This document shows, piece by piece, positions 27,816-36,693 of a stretch of DNA of 64,000 nt. Origin of the DNA: Fen-999 sp044220545 (GTDB taxonomy: Bacteria > Pseudomonadota > Gammaproteobacteria > Burkholderiales > Rhodocyclaceae); the NCBI GenBank assembly GCA_044220545.1, contig JBGAQX010000002.1:1-64000 (forward strand), written 5' to 3'. The notes beneath the pieces were generated by a model. It saw only the letters and a list, made by a program, of their open reading frames with translations, had not been told where the DNA came from and did no database searches. The position numbers and the translations under genes are program-made. Position 1 is the first letter of the stretch. Every line of letters starts with the position of its first letter.

Positions 27816-29066
27816 TCACTCCCCCCGCAAGCGGGCAACACGCAGGCTGGCTGGCGGATGGGAGTCGTAGAAAAGCGAATGGATGGGATCGGGGGTGAGG
27901 GTGGCGGCGTTGTCGCGATACAGGCTGACCAGGGCCGAAACGAGATCGCTGGCATTCGCCTGCCGCGCGGCATAGGCGTCAGCTTCGTACTCGTGGCGCC
28001 GGGATAGTTGCGAGGCGACCGGCGACAGGGGAAACAGGAACGGCGGCAGCACCTGCGCGAACAGGATCAGGGCCATGGCCGTGCCAGGGGTGGCGACACC
28101 CAGACCCTGATAGAACCAGGGCTCGGCGATGAGCTGGCCAAGCAGCCATAGCAGCGCCAGGCTGACGGCGGCCATCGCACCGATGCGCTTCCAGACATGG
28201 CGGCGCTTGAAGTGGCCGAGTTCATGGGCCAGTACGGCTTCCACTTCGGCCGGGCTCAGCTTGTCGATCAAGGTGTCGAAGAAGACTATCCGCTTGGCGC
28301 GCCCCAGGCCGGTGAAGTAGGCGTTGCCATGGGCCGAGCGCTTCGAGCCGTCCATGACGAACAATCCGGCGCTGGTGAAGCCGCAACGACCGAGCAGTTC
28401 TTCGATGCGCGTCTTCAACGTCCCGTCGGGCAGCGCCGAGAACTTGTTGAACAGCGGCGCGATCAGCGTCGGATACAGGAGCATCGCCAGCAGGTTGAAG
28501 CCCAGCCAGAACAGCCAGACATGCAGCCACCAGTGGCTGCCCATGGCTGTCATCAGCCAGAGCACGGCCAGGAGCAGCGGCGTGCCGATGACGACGGCCA
28601 GCGCGGCCTGCCGGGCAAGGTCGGCGACGAACAGGCCCGGCGTCATCTTGTTGAAGCCGAAGCGCGCTTCGATGACAAAGACGCGATGGAGGGTAAAGGG
28701 CAGATCGACGACAAAGCCGGTCAGCGCGACGCTGGCGAACAGCGCCAGGCCATGGCCATGGCCGCGGTCGCCGAGCATGCCGAACCAGAACTGGTCGAGC
28801 CACTGCAACAGACCGCCGAGCGTGAGGGCGAGCAGCAGCAGCGTCTCCGCGGCCAGAATGACGAGGGAATGACGGATCTTCGCCACGGTGTAGTCGGCGG
28901 CCTTGCGGTGGTCGGCGAGGGGGATGCTGGCGGCGAAGTCGAAGGGTACCCGTTCCCGGTGGGCGAGCACGTGCCGCAACTGGCGTCGTGCCAGCCAGAG
29001 ACGCAGGCCGACACTGACGGTCAGCGCGATCAGGAAGACGAGGGAAAACAGCGTGGCGGTGGTCAT
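27816..29066 (-). CDS. M48 (Ste24/HtpX-like) membrane zinc metalloprotease
   Basis: 416 aa. Membrane helices lie at about residues 5-25, 65-85, 100-120, 150-170 and 180-200, with two more after the active site. The zinc site HELGHFKRRH and the third ligand in RHEYEADAYAARQA identify a peptidase of the CAAX protease 1/Ste24 type. Such proteins degrade or process membrane substrates; bacteria lack prenylated CAAX proteins, so the substrate is unknown. Start codons of this gene and the divergent orn are only 49 bp apart, so promoters must be short or overlapping. Confidence 0.9.
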   Translation of the reverse strand: MTTATLFSLVFLIALTVSVGLRLWLARRQLRHVLAHRERVPFDFAASIPLADHRKAADYTVAKIRHSLVILAAETLLLLALTLGGLLQWLDQFWFGMLGDRGHGHGLALFASVALTGFVVDLPFTLHRVFVIEARFGFNKMTPGLFVADLARQAALAVVIGTPLLLAVLWLMTAMGSHWWLHVWLFWLGFNLLAMLLYPTLIAPLFNKFSALPDGTLKTRIEELLGRCGFTSAGLFVMDGSKRSAHGNAYFTGLGRAKRIVFFDTLIDKLSPAEVEAVLAHELGHFKRRHVWKRIGAMAAVSLALLWLLGQLIAEPWFYQGLGVATPGTAMALILFAQVLPPFLFPLSPVASQLSRRHEYEADAYAARQANASDLVSALVSLYRDNAATLTPDPIHSLFYDSHPPASLRVARLRGE

Positions 29067-29115
29067 CGGATGCGCGGATCTATGAGAAGATCAAATTTTT
29101 GCCGGTGGAAAAATT

Positions 29116-29661
29116 ATGGCACAAGACCAGAATGCGCTCGTCTGGCTGGACATGGAAATGACGGGACTGAATCCGGACTCCGACCGCATCATCGAGATGG
29201 CCGTGGTCATCACCAACAGCCAGTTGGAAACCATTGCCGAAAGCGCGGTCTGGGTGGTGCATCAGGCTGATGCGGTGCTCGACGGTATGGACGACTGGAA
29301 CAAGAAGACCCACGGCAAGTCGGGTCTCATCGACAAGGTGAAATCGTCGGTGCTGGCCGAGTCCGATGTCGAGGCCCAGTGCCTCGATTTTCTCAAGCGC
29401 CATGTGCCGGCCGGCAAGTCGCCGATGTGCGGCAACTCGATCTGCCAGGACCGTCGTTTCATGGTGCGCTGGATGCCCAAGCTGGAAGCCTATTTCCACT
29501 ACCGGAACCTGGATGTTTCCACGCTAAAGGAATTGTGCAAGCGCTGGAAGCCGGAGCTGGCCAAGGGCTTTGAAAAGAAGTCGCGCCACCAGGCGCTGGC
29601 TGATATTCACGAGTCCATCGATGAACTGAAGTACTACCGGGATCATTTCCTGAAGCTGTGA
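29116..29661 (+). CDS. orn: Oligoribonuclease
   Basis: 181 aa DEDDh exonuclease that finishes RNA decay by degrading dinucleotides and short oligonucleotides, including pGpG from cyclic di-GMP turnover. ALVWLDMEMTGLNPDSDRIIE holds the first Asp-Glu pair, GNSICQDRRFM the next Asp, and SRHQALADIHESIDEL the catalytic His and last Asp. Length is normal. It stands alone, divergent from the M48 operon and convergent with the glycosyltransferase gene. Confidence 0.97.
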   Translation: MAQDQNALVWLDMEMTGLNPDSDRIIEMAVVITNSQLETIAESAVWVVHQADAVLDGMDDWNKKTHGKSGLIDKVKSSVLAESDVEAQCLDFLKRHVPAGKSPMCGNSICQDRRFMVRWMPKLEAYFHYRNLDVSTLKELCKRWKPELAKGFEKKSRHQALADIHESIDELKYYRDHFLKL

Positions 29662-29662
29662 A

Positions 29663-31243
29663 TCAGGCGCGTCGGTACAGCCGGAGCCACTCGTTCCGGT
29701 CGCCGGGGCGGTGGCCTTCCCAGGTCTTGACCCACCCCGCCGGTGCCGTTTCGCGTGACCCGCTCTGGACAATCAGCCATTGGCAGTCGCGGCTGGCGCG
29801 CTGGGTGCGTATGTCGCCAAAGTAGTCGAGCGCGGCTCGTTGCGGGGCGCCGAGATCGCGCCGGCCGATGCAGCCGGCCTCGGCGGGCAGCGCCTGGCGC
29901 AGCGCCGCCACGACGGGCCGATAGGTCTTGCCATAGTCGATCCATGGCATCCAGAGCGCGGTGATCAGGGCCCAGACCACGGTGACGCCCCCGGCCCAGC
30001 GGCTGGCTACGCGCCAAGGCGAGCGGGGCAGTCGCCAAAGCATCGCGATCCAGGCGGCGGTGGCGACCAGCGCCACCATCATGGCCGGCAGCGAGAACTG
30101 CGCGACGAAACCGGGCTCCAGCTTGGCGAAGTTATGGGCGATCTTTGGCGGCCAGCCGGTCAGCATGGCCACCGAGCCTAGCCAGATCAAGGCGGCAACG
30201 ATGGACAGGGTCATCATGCCGAACCAGTCCCAAGCATTTGCCGCGCCACGCCGCAGCTCGGTGACGGCGGATGTGGCGAGCAGGATCAAAGGCGGCAACA
30301 GCGGCAGTGCCGCCGGGGTTCTCGCTTCATGAGCGAGGAACCAAACGGTAGCGAAGATGACGCCGAGCAGCGGCAGGGTGGTTTGTGGCGCCGACCACTG
30401 CCGTCGGCCGCGCCAGAGCGCCCATGGGGCGATGAAGACCACCGGCCAGGCGAACCAGCCCAGCCATTCGGCGTGATTGATACTGAAGCCGCCACGTGGA
30501 GCGATCGCCGCCGATTCCGCGGTCCACCAGGCATTCAGAAAAGCGGTTTCCCGTCCGGCGAGCAGCAGCAGCCAGCCGGCGGCGATGATGCCAGCCACTG
30601 ATGCCGCGATCGCGAAGGCCATCCAGCGTCGCTGCCACAGCGGTATCAGAAGCAGGGGCAAGAGCGGCAGGCTGGCCGCCGCGCCGCCCGCCAGAAGGCT
30701 CGTGCCCAGGCCGCCGCCCAAGAGCAGGGCGCCCGCCAGCGGTCGTTCGGCGAGAAGGGCGGCGCCCCAGTAGATGCCCCCCATGGCCGCCAGGATGGCG
30801 GCGGTTGGCTGGGCCTCATGGATGGGCACCAGCAGTCCAAGGGTGCCGATCGCGAGCAGCGGGGCGCCCCAGGCCGCGTCCTTGCCGTATAGGTGCCGCG
30901 CGGCGCCTGCCAGCATGAAGAGGAACAAGCCGCCAAACATCGCCGACGCTAGTCGGGCACCGTCGTGAAAAGGTAGCAGCGGCTTGAAAAGGCCTGCGCT
31001 CGTCGCCGCCAACCAGTGGTAGAGCGGTTCGGCATCCGGCCAGGGCTCGCCGGCGATAGCGGGTGTCAGCCAATCGCCCCCGTAATAAAGGTCGTGGGCG
31101 ATGCCAAGGTGGATGGCATCCTCCGATTTCCACGGGTCGTGGCCGGTCAGGCCGGCCAGCAGATAGACGACACATAGCGCGACGACCAGCCAGGCTTGCG
31201 GTCCGGGTTGGCGCACATCGGTCGATCGGCGCGTAAAGGCCAT
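29663..31243 (-). CDS. ArnT/PMT-like membrane glycosyltransferase
   Basis: 526 aa with about 11-12 hydrophobic helices over residues 15-450 and a soluble C-terminal tail. The first periplasmic loop has DPWKSEDAIHLGIAHDLYYG, the place of the catalytic acidic residue in GT39/ArnT-type enzymes that use polyprenyl-phosphate sugars, followed by GEPWPDAEPLYHWLAA. Lipid A or protein may be the acceptor; nothing nearby decides. It follows rpmE on the same strand but after that gene's terminator. Confidence 0.75.
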   Translation of the reverse strand: MAFTRRSTDVRQPGPQAWLVVALCVVYLLAGLTGHDPWKSEDAIHLGIAHDLYYGGDWLTPAIAGEPWPDAEPLYHWLAATSAGLFKPLLPFHDGARLASAMFGGLFLFMLAGAARHLYGKDAAWGAPLLAIGTLGLLVPIHEAQPTAAILAAMGGIYWGAALLAERPLAGALLLGGGLGTSLLAGGAAASLPLLPLLLIPLWQRRWMAFAIAASVAGIIAAGWLLLLAGRETAFLNAWWTAESAAIAPRGGFSINHAEWLGWFAWPVVFIAPWALWRGRRQWSAPQTTLPLLGVIFATVWFLAHEARTPAALPLLPPLILLATSAVTELRRGAANAWDWFGMMTLSIVAALIWLGSVAMLTGWPPKIAHNFAKLEPGFVAQFSLPAMMVALVATAAWIAMLWRLPRSPWRVASRWAGGVTVVWALITALWMPWIDYGKTYRPVVAALRQALPAEAGCIGRRDLGAPQRAALDYFGDIRTQRASRDCQWLIVQSGSRETAPAGWVKTWEGHRPGDRNEWLRLYRRA

Positions 31244-31264
31244 CGGGTTTCGCTACGGCGTCAG

Positions 31265-31293
31265 AAACAAAAAAGGCAGCCGAGGCTGCCTTT
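31265..31293 (-). terminator. Intrinsic terminator of rpmE
   Basis: Read on the minus strand, AAAGGCAGC pairs with GCTGCCTTT across a 4-nt loop and is followed by TTTTGTTTC. It lies 20 bp past the rpmE stop. Confidence 0.85.
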
Positions 31294-31312
31294 CTGTGTA
31301 TCGCGATGCAAC

Positions 31313-31525
31313 TCAGGCAGCCGCGCGCTTGCCATACTTCTGGCGGAAGCGCTCGACACGGCCCGCGGTGTCGACGATCTTCTGCTTGCCGGTATAGAAC
31401 GGGTGGCAGGAGGAGCAGACTTCGATGTGCAGCGCCTTGCTGTTCGTGGAACGCGTCTTGAACGTGTTGCCGCAACTGCACGTCACGTCGATCTCGTTGT
31501 ACTTCGGGTGGATGCCTTCTTTCAT
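31313..31525 (-). CDS. rpmE: 50S ribosomal protein L31, zinc-binding type
   Basis: 70 aa from the ATG at 31525. MKEGIHPKYNEIDVTCSCGN and SSCHPFYTGKQKIVDTAGRVE identify L31. The four Cys (two in CSCG, two in the CSSC region) make it the zinc-containing C+ form, which under zinc starvation is usually replaced by a C- paralogue; none is in the window. It has its own promoter overlapping the end of rho and a clear terminator. Confidence 0.96.
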   Translation of the reverse strand: MKEGIHPKYNEIDVTCSCGNTFKTRSTNSKALHIEVCSSCHPFYTGKQKIVDTAGRVERFRQKYGKRAAA

Positions 31526-31592
31526 TGCCGTGTCCTCTGTGCTCTGTACGCTGCGCTGGGCCCGTGAATGTGGCGAGCCGGAAAAGGGGCGC

Positions 31593-31621
31593 ATTATCCC
31601 TAAATTGCGGTCTGAAATCAA
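31593..31621 (-). promoter_or_regulatory. Sigma-70 promoter of rpmE
   Basis: On the minus strand, TTGATT (plus positions 31616-31621) and GATAAT (31593-31598) have a 17-bp spacer. The -35 box overlaps the rho stop codon, so rpmE can be expressed apart from rho. Confidence 0.65.
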
Positions 31622-32877
31622 CCGCGCCGCATGGCGTCGAAAAATTCCGCGTTGTTCTTGGTTGCCTTGACCTTGTCGAGCAGGAATTCCGTAGCTTCCA
31701 GATCGTCCAGGCCGTAGAGCAGCTTGCGCAGTATCCAGACCTTCTGCAGCACGTCGGGCTTGAGCAACAGCTCTTCGCGACGCGTACCGGAACGGTTGAC
31801 GTTGATCGACGGATAGACGCGCTTCTCGGCCATGCGTCGATCAAGATGGATTTCCATGTTGCCGGTGCCCTTGAACTCCTCGTAAATGACGTCATCCATG
31901 CGGCTGCCGGTGTCGATCAGGGCGGTGGCGATGATGGTCAGCGAGCCGCCCTCCTCTATGTTGCGAGCCGCGCCGAAGAAGCGCTTGGGTTTCTGGAGCG
32001 CGTTCGCGTCGACGCCGCCGGTCAGCACTTTGCCGGATGCGGGTACCACGGTGTTGTAGGCACGGGCGAGGCGGGTGATCGAGTCGAGCAGAATGACCAC
32101 GTCCTTCTTGTGCTCGACCAGGCGCTTGGCCTTCTCGATGACCATTTCGGCGACTTGCACATGGCGGGTGGCCGGTTCGTCGAAAGTGGAGGCGACGACT
32201 TCGCCCTTCACCGACCGGGTCATTTCGGTCACTTCTTCCGGACGTTCGTCAATCAGCAGCACGATCAGCACCACATCGGGATGGTTCACCGCGAGGGCAT
32301 GGGCGATATGTTGCATCATCACCGTCTTGCCGCTTTTCGGCGAGGCGACCAGCAGGCCGCGCTGGCCTTTGCCGATCGGGGCGATGATGTCGATGACGCG
32401 GCTGGTGGTGTTTTCCTCACCGCGCATGTCGCGCTCGAGCTTCATGTGCTCGGTGGGGTGCAGCGGCGTGAGGTTCTCGAACAGGATCTTGTGCTTGCTG
32501 GCCTCGGGGCTTTCGCCGTTGACCTTGTCCAGTTTGACCAGGGCGAAGTAGCGTTCGCCTTCCTTCGGGGTACGAATTTCCCCTTCGATGGTGTCGCCTG
32601 TGTGGAGATTGAAACGGCGGATCTGCGACGGCGAGACGTAAATATCGTCGGTGCCCGCGAGATAGGAGGTGTCCGGCGAGCGGAGAAACCCGAAACCGTC
32701 CGGCAGCACTTCGAGGGCGCCGTCGCCGAAAATGGATTCGCCCTTCTTGGCCTGATTCTTCAGCAGGGCGAAGATCAATTCTTGTTTGCGTAGCCGGTTG
32801 GCGCCTTCGATGCCATTTTCGTTGGCCATTTCCAGCAACTGGCTGACGTGATGGGCTTTGAGCTCCGAGAGATGCAT
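31618..32877 (-). CDS. rho: Transcription termination factor Rho
   Basis: 419 aa hexameric RNA-dependent ATPase that ends transcription at unstructured C-rich RNA. The N-terminal Rho domain (MHLSELKAHHVSQLLEMANE), the cold-shock-like RNA-binding domain (GFGFLRSPDTSYLAGTDDIYVS), Walker A GLLVASPKSGKTVMMQ, Walker B VVILLDSITRLARAYN and the Q/R-loop region are intact. It lies between trxA and rpmE, the usual betaproteobacterial order. The 159-bp gap after trxA contains a long inverted repeat that may matter for autoregulation. Confidence 0.98.
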   Translation of the reverse strand: MHLSELKAHHVSQLLEMANENGIEGANRLRKQELIFALLKNQAKKGESIFGDGALEVLPDGFGFLRSPDTSYLAGTDDIYVSPSQIRRFNLHTGDTIEGEIRTPKEGERYFALVKLDKVNGESPEASKHKILFENLTPLHPTEHMKLERDMRGEENTTSRVIDIIAPIGKGQRGLLVASPKSGKTVMMQHIAHALAVNHPDVVLIVLLIDERPEEVTEMTRSVKGEVVASTFDEPATRHVQVAEMVIEKAKRLVEHKKDVVILLDSITRLARAYNTVVPASGKVLTGGVDANALQKPKRFFGAARNIEEGGSLTIIATALIDTGSRMDDVIYEEFKGTGNMEIHLDRRMAEKRVYPSINVNRSGTRREELLLKPDVLQKVWILRKLLYGLDDLEATEFLLDKVKATKNNAEFFDAMRRG

Positions 32878-32967
32878 GGGACGACCTATGGAGTGTCGTG
32901 GACCGCGGGGTCCGGGAGGGATGTGCTTATTGGGGATTTCTGATTGCGGCCGGATGGCTCCGGCGCA

Positions 32968-33021
32968 GGCCTGAATCCGCGGCGCTTTTTTATTGGCAGG
33001 CTATGTGCGTGGATTCAGGCC
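32968..33021. repeat. Long inverted repeat in the rho leader
   Basis: GGCCTGAATCC (32968-32978) and its exact reverse complement GGATTCAGGCC (33011-33021) can pair across a 32-nt spacer; three further inner pairs (one G-U) extend the stem to 14. The spacer holds a T6 run on the plus strand. It lies between trxA and rho and would be in the rho leader or the trxA 3' end. Confidence 0.6.
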
Positions 33022-33036
33022 GCGACTGTAGCGAGA

Positions 33037-33363
33037 TCAGAGATTGCTGTCAATGAAAGCGGTCAATTGGGACTTGGAGAGCGCGCCGATCTTGGTGGCC
33101 TCGACGTTGCCGCCTTTGAACAGGATGAGCGTGGGAATACCGCGGATGCCGTAGTCTCCGGGTGTCTTGGGGTTCTCGTCGATGTTCAGTTTGGCGACCT
33201 TCAGCTTGCCGGCATAGTCCTTGGCGATATCGTCGAGGATCGGGGCGATCATCTTGCAGGGACCGCACCATTCGGCCCAGTAATCGACCAGCACGGGAGT
33301 GCCGGATTCCAGCACTTCGCTCTTGAAGTTCGCATCGGTGACATGAAGAATGTGTTCGCTCAT
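33037..33363 (-). CDS. trxA: Thioredoxin 1
   Basis: 108 aa from the ATG at 33363. It is the cytoplasmic disulfide reductant. The active site WAEWCGPCKMIAP and cis-Pro segment RGIPTLILFKGG are present, and length is normal. It is divergent from fdxA and directly upstream of rho on the same strand. Confidence 0.97.
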   Translation of the reverse strand: MSEHILHVTDANFKSEVLESGTPVLVDYWAEWCGPCKMIAPILDDIAKDYAGKLKVAKLNIDENPKTPGDYGIRGIPTLILFKGGNVEATKIGALSKSQLTAFIDSNL

Positions 33364-33463
33364 GGATTCCTCTGGGTGGTGTGGTCCAACAGGTGGGGAG
33401 TATGACGCGCCTGTTCGAGCCAAATTCGGGTAGGAAGTGTCGCGTGGCTTGGACGCGCCGGCA

Positions 33464-33490
33464 TCCTAGCAAAAAATCGCCAGGCTAGGA
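33464..33490. repeat. Inverted repeat upstream of fdxA
   Basis: TCCTAGC (33464-33470) and GCTAGGA (33484-33490) form a dyad with a 13-nt A-rich centre. It lies 43 bp before fdxA and abuts the IscR-like site. It may be an operator, or the terminator-like end of an unseen transcript. Confidence 0.35.
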
Positions 33491-33514
33491 TAGTTGAGTC
33501 CTATACTGGGGCAT
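33490..33514 (+). promoter_or_regulatory. IscR-type-1-like site in the fdxA promoter
   Basis: The 25-bp stretch beginning ATAGTTGA and ending ACTGGGGCAT agrees with 19 of 25 positions of the type 1 IscR consensus as I remember it. A TATACT -10-like box (33502-33507) lies inside it. Repression by [2Fe-2S] IscR would link fdxA to Fe-S status; this is inference. Confidence 0.35.
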
Positions 33515-33533
33515 AGCGGTATGGAGGTGTGGC

Positions 33534-33857
33534 ATGGCCTATGTGGTTACGGAAGCGTGCATCAAGTGCAAGTTCACGGATTGCGTGGATGTCTGCCCCG
33601 TCGATTGCTTCCGGGAAGGAGAGAATTTTCTCGTTATCGACCCGGAGGAGTGCATTGACTGCACCTTGTGCGTCCCCGAGTGTCCGGTCGAGGCGATATT
33701 TGCCGAAGACGACGTGCCGGAGAAACAACGGGAGTTCATTGCCTTGAACGCCGAGTTGGCCAAACTGTGGCCGGCAATCATTGAGCGCAAGGAGCCGCCG
33801 GCGGATGCCGACGACTGGAAAGGCGTTCCGAACAAATCGAGCCTCCTGGAGCGCTGA
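33534..33857 (+). CDS. fdxA: 7Fe/8Fe ferredoxin FdxA
   Basis: 107 aa. AYVVTEACIKCKFTDCVDVC and EECIDCTLCVPECPVEAIF carry the Cys sets for two clusters; the first set has the spacing of seven-iron ferredoxins ([3Fe-4S] plus [4Fe-4S]). The C-terminal tail ends in a conserved DDWKGVPNKSSLLER. It is a low-potential electron carrier of uncertain partners. It has its own promoter region, divergent from trxA. Confidence 0.95.
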   Translation: MAYVVTEACIKCKFTDCVDVCPVDCFREGENFLVIDPEECIDCTLCVPECPVEAIFAEDDVPEKQREFIALNAELAKLWPAIIERKEPPADADDWKGVPNKSSLLER

Positions 33858-33994
33858 GGGGTATCCATACGCCCATGGTGTCGGATCGCTTCCCCATTCT
33901 GACCGCGGCGCGGTTATCGCGTGGCCGTGTGCGGCCGGAATCCAAGATGGGCCGTGATAAACTCCCCGGCAGTTGATCCGCTCAGCACCACCTC

Positions 33995-35110
33995 ATGCCC
34001 GGCAATACCTTCGGTACCCTGTTCCGCGTTACCTCGTTCGGTGAATCGCACGGTCCTGCGATCGGCTGTGTGGTCGATGGCTGCCCGCCCGGCATGGAAA
34101 TTTGCGCCGGCGACATTCAGGCCGAGTTGGACAGGCGTCGGCCCGGTACCTCGCGTCATGTCACGCAGCGCAAGGAACCCGATACGGTGGAGATTCTCTC
34201 GGGCGTCTTCGAGGGCCGCACAACAGGCACGCCGATTGCGTTGCTGATCCGCAATCAGGACCAGCGCAGCAAGGACTACGGCAACATCGCCAATACCTTT
34301 CGGCCCGGCCATGCCGACTACACGTATTGGCAAAAGTACGGCATTCGTGACCACCGTGGTGGTGGCCGTTCCAGCGCCCGCGAAACCGCCGTTCGCGTTG
34401 CCGCCGGCGCCATTGCCCGCAAGTGGTTGCGTGAGCGCTACGGGGTGTTGGTGCGCGGTTACCTTAGTCAGTTGGGGCCGATCGAGATTCCGCTGAACGA
34501 CTGGTCGGCCGTCGACCAGAACCCGTTCTTCGTCCCCGATGCCGACATCGTGCCGCGGCTGGAGTCCTTCATGGATCAGTTGCGCAAGGATGGCGACTCC
34601 ATAGGCGCTCGCATTACCGTCATGGCCGAGAACGTGCCGGTTGGCTGGGGTGACCCGGTCTATGGCCGCCTCGATGCCGATATCGCCTACGCCATGATGG
34701 GCATCAATGCCGTCAAGGGTGTCGAGGTCGGCGCGGGTTTTCGCAGTGTCGTCCAGCGGGGCAGCGAGCACGGCGACGAGATGACGCCACGCGGTTTCCT
34801 GAGCAACCACGCCGGTGGTGTGCTGGGTGGCATTTCCACCGGCCAGGACGTCATCGTCAATGTCGCCATCAAGCCAACTTCGAGTATCCGTCTGCCCCGA
34901 CGTTCCATCGATCTTCAGGGCCAGCCAGCGGTGGTGGAGACCCATGGACGCCACGACCCATGCGTTGGCATTCGCGCCACACCGATCGCCGAGGCCATGC
35001 TCGCCCTGGTGCTCATCGATGCCGCCATGCGCCATCGCGCCCAATGCGCCGATGTGCAATGCCCGACGCCGAAGCTGCCGGGCTCGCTGATAGAATCAAT
35101 TAACAACTGA
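33995..35110 (+). CDS. aroC: Chorismate synthase
   Basis: 371 aa. It makes chorismate from EPSP using reduced FMN, the last step of the shikimate pathway that feeds the trp genes found downstream. GNTFGTLFRVTSFGESHGPA, DQRSKDYGNIANTFRPGHADYTYWQKYG, DHRGGGRSSARETA and ETHGRHDPCVGIRATPIAEAM are the three classical signatures. Length is normal. It is followed after 17 bp by the YdcH-like gene. Confidence 0.97.
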   Translation: MPGNTFGTLFRVTSFGESHGPAIGCVVDGCPPGMEICAGDIQAELDRRRPGTSRHVTQRKEPDTVEILSGVFEGRTTGTPIALLIRNQDQRSKDYGNIANTFRPGHADYTYWQKYGIRDHRGGGRSSARETAVRVAAGAIARKWLRERYGVLVRGYLSQLGPIEIPLNDWSAVDQNPFFVPDADIVPRLESFMDQLRKDGDSIGARITVMAENVPVGWGDPVYGRLDADIAYAMMGINAVKGVEVGAGFRSVVQRGSEHGDEMTPRGFLSNHAGGVLGGISTGQDVIVNVAIKPTSSIRLPRRSIDLQGQPAVVETHGRHDPCVGIRATPIAEAMLALVLIDAAMRHRAQCADVQCPTPKLPGSLIESINN

Positions 35111-35127
35111 GACAGGGGAGAATACCG

Positions 35128-35388
35128 ATGCATGTGGATCATCACGACATCTATGTCGACTTTCCGGAAATGCGCGACGCCATTGATGTATTGAAGGCGA
35201 ACAACGCCTATTTCGCGCGTACCGTCGGTCAGTACAGTCGCTTGACCGGCAAGGTGGAGGATCTCGAAGTGCACGACATGCCGGTGGCCGATTTCACCAT
35301 CGAAGACATGAAGAAGCAGCGGGTCAAGTTGAAGGACGAGCTCTACCATTTCCTGCTCGCCTTCCGCGCGGGCCAGAAGCACAAGTAG
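35128..35388 (+). CDS. YdcH/DUF465-like small protein
   Basis: 86 aa. It has a helical hairpin rich in Lys and Glu ending in DMKKQRVKLKDELYHFLLAF, close to the DUF465/YdcH pattern (…KKQRLLLKDEI…). It is longer than classical YdcH and has a His/Asp-rich N-terminus (MHVDHHDIYVDFPEM). GGGGAG precedes the ATG. Function unknown. Probably co-transcribed with aroC. Confidence 0.7.
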   Translation: MHVDHHDIYVDFPEMRDAIDVLKANNAYFARTVGQYSRLTGKVEDLEVHDMPVADFTIEDMKKQRVKLKDELYHFLLAFRAGQKHK

Positions 35389-35430
35389 CAATCCCTTCGG
35401 GGCAGGGGCGCGTGCGCCTGCCGCACGCCC

Positions 35431-36612
35431 ATGCCGCCTTTGCCCCTTCCTTCGCGCCACTCCGCACCGCCGTCCTGGCAGCACTGGCGCCTCTCTGCGT
35501 GGTATTTCTTTTACTTCGCGTTCATCGGTGCCTTCGCGCCGTATTTCACGCTGTATCTGCAATCGCTCGGTCTTGCCGCGCCGGCCATCGGCACTCTGAT
35601 GTCGCTGATGCTGGCCATGCGCCTGGTGGCGCCCAACCTCTGGGGCTGGCTGTCCGATCGCCTTGGCCGCAAGGCGCTGGTCGTCCAGGTGTCCGCCGTG
35701 CTGTCGGTCGCCGGTTTCCTGACCTTCTTCTTTGCCACCGGCTTCTGGGGGCTGTTCGCCGGGATGGCCCTGATGTCCTTCTTCTGGAGCGCCTCGTTGC
35801 CGTTGGTCGAGGCGATGACGTTGCGCCATCTGGAGGGCCGTGCCGAACATTACGGGCGGATTCGTTTGTGGGGGTCGGTCGGTTTCATCGCCGCCGTGCT
35901 TGGCACGGGTGCCTGGCTGGATCGTGCACCGCTGGTCAGCTTGTTGTGGGTCAACCTTGCACTGCTGATCGGCATTGTTGTTTGCGCCTGGCTGCTCGCC
36001 GATGTGCATGTCAGCCGCTCTGGTGATACGTCGATTGACTTGCGCAGCGGCCTGATGCGGCCCGAGGTGCTGGCGCTGCTGGCGGCCTGCTTCTTCATGT
36101 CCGCCGCGCATGGGCCGTTCTATGTCTTCTATTCCATTCATCTGGTCGACCATGGTTACGGCAAGACCGCCGTGGGGGCGCTCTGGTCGCTGGGCGTGGT
36201 GGCGGAAATCGCCGTATTCATCGCCATGCCTCGGCTGGTGCAGGCTTGGTCGGTGCAAACCATTCTTCGGGTGAGCCTCCTCCTGGCCGTGATGCGTTTT
36301 CTGCTGATCGGCTGGGCGGCGGATTCGGTGGTGCTGCTGCTTGTCGCGCAGGTGATGCACGGGGCCACCTTCGGCGCCTACCACGCGGCGGCCGTGGCCG
36401 CGCTCAATCGCTGGTTCCCGGCCCGGCATCAGGCCCGGGTGCAGGCGCTGTATGGCAGCATTTCATTCGGCGCCGGTGGCATGCTCGGTAATCTGGTCAG
36501 CGGCGCGGCATGGGAAAGTCTTGGTCCCGGCCTGACGTTCTCCTTGGGTTCCGGGCTGGCCGCCGTCGGGTTGCTATTGACTTGGCGTGGCATGGCCCGT
36601 ACGGCGGCTTGA
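35431..36612 (+). CDS. MFS transporter (HcaT/LacY-like)
   Basis: 393 aa with 12 hydrophobic segments. The first loop after helix 2 has NLWGWLSDRLGRKAL, the MFS signature, and helices 4-5 contain RIRLWGSVGFIAAVLG, typical of the MFS_1-like family that includes HcaT. Substrate cannot be read from sequence. It occupies the place directly upstream of leuB where leuC and leuD lie in many relatives. Confidence 0.85.
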   Translation: MPPLPLPSRHSAPPSWQHWRLSAWYFFYFAFIGAFAPYFTLYLQSLGLAAPAIGTLMSLMLAMRLVAPNLWGWLSDRLGRKALVVQVSAVLSVAGFLTFFFATGFWGLFAGMALMSFFWSASLPLVEAMTLRHLEGRAEHYGRIRLWGSVGFIAAVLGTGAWLDRAPLVSLLWVNLALLIGIVVCAWLLADVHVSRSGDTSIDLRSGLMRPEVLALLAACFFMSAAHGPFYVFYSIHLVDHGYGKTAVGALWSLGVVAEIAVFIAMPRLVQAWSVQTILRVSLLLAVMRFLLIGWAADSVVLLLVAQVMHGATFGAYHAAAVAALNRWFPARHQARVQALYGSISFGAGGMLGNLVSGAAWESLGPGLTFSLGSGLAAVGLLLTWRGMARTAA

Positions 36613-36684
36613 TCGGCGCCGATGCCACGCGGGTTTGCCAGATCGAGGGCTGGCTGCCCGAGGCCATAAGCTACTATCGGCCTG

Positions 36685-36693
36685 TGCGATAAT
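36685..36693 (+). promoter_or_regulatory. Extended -10 promoter candidate for leuB
   Basis: TGC directly precedes GATAAT (36688-36693), giving an extended -10 element about 95 bp before leuB; no good -35 box is seen. The rest of the 175-bp gap holds no evident leader peptide. Confidence 0.35.
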
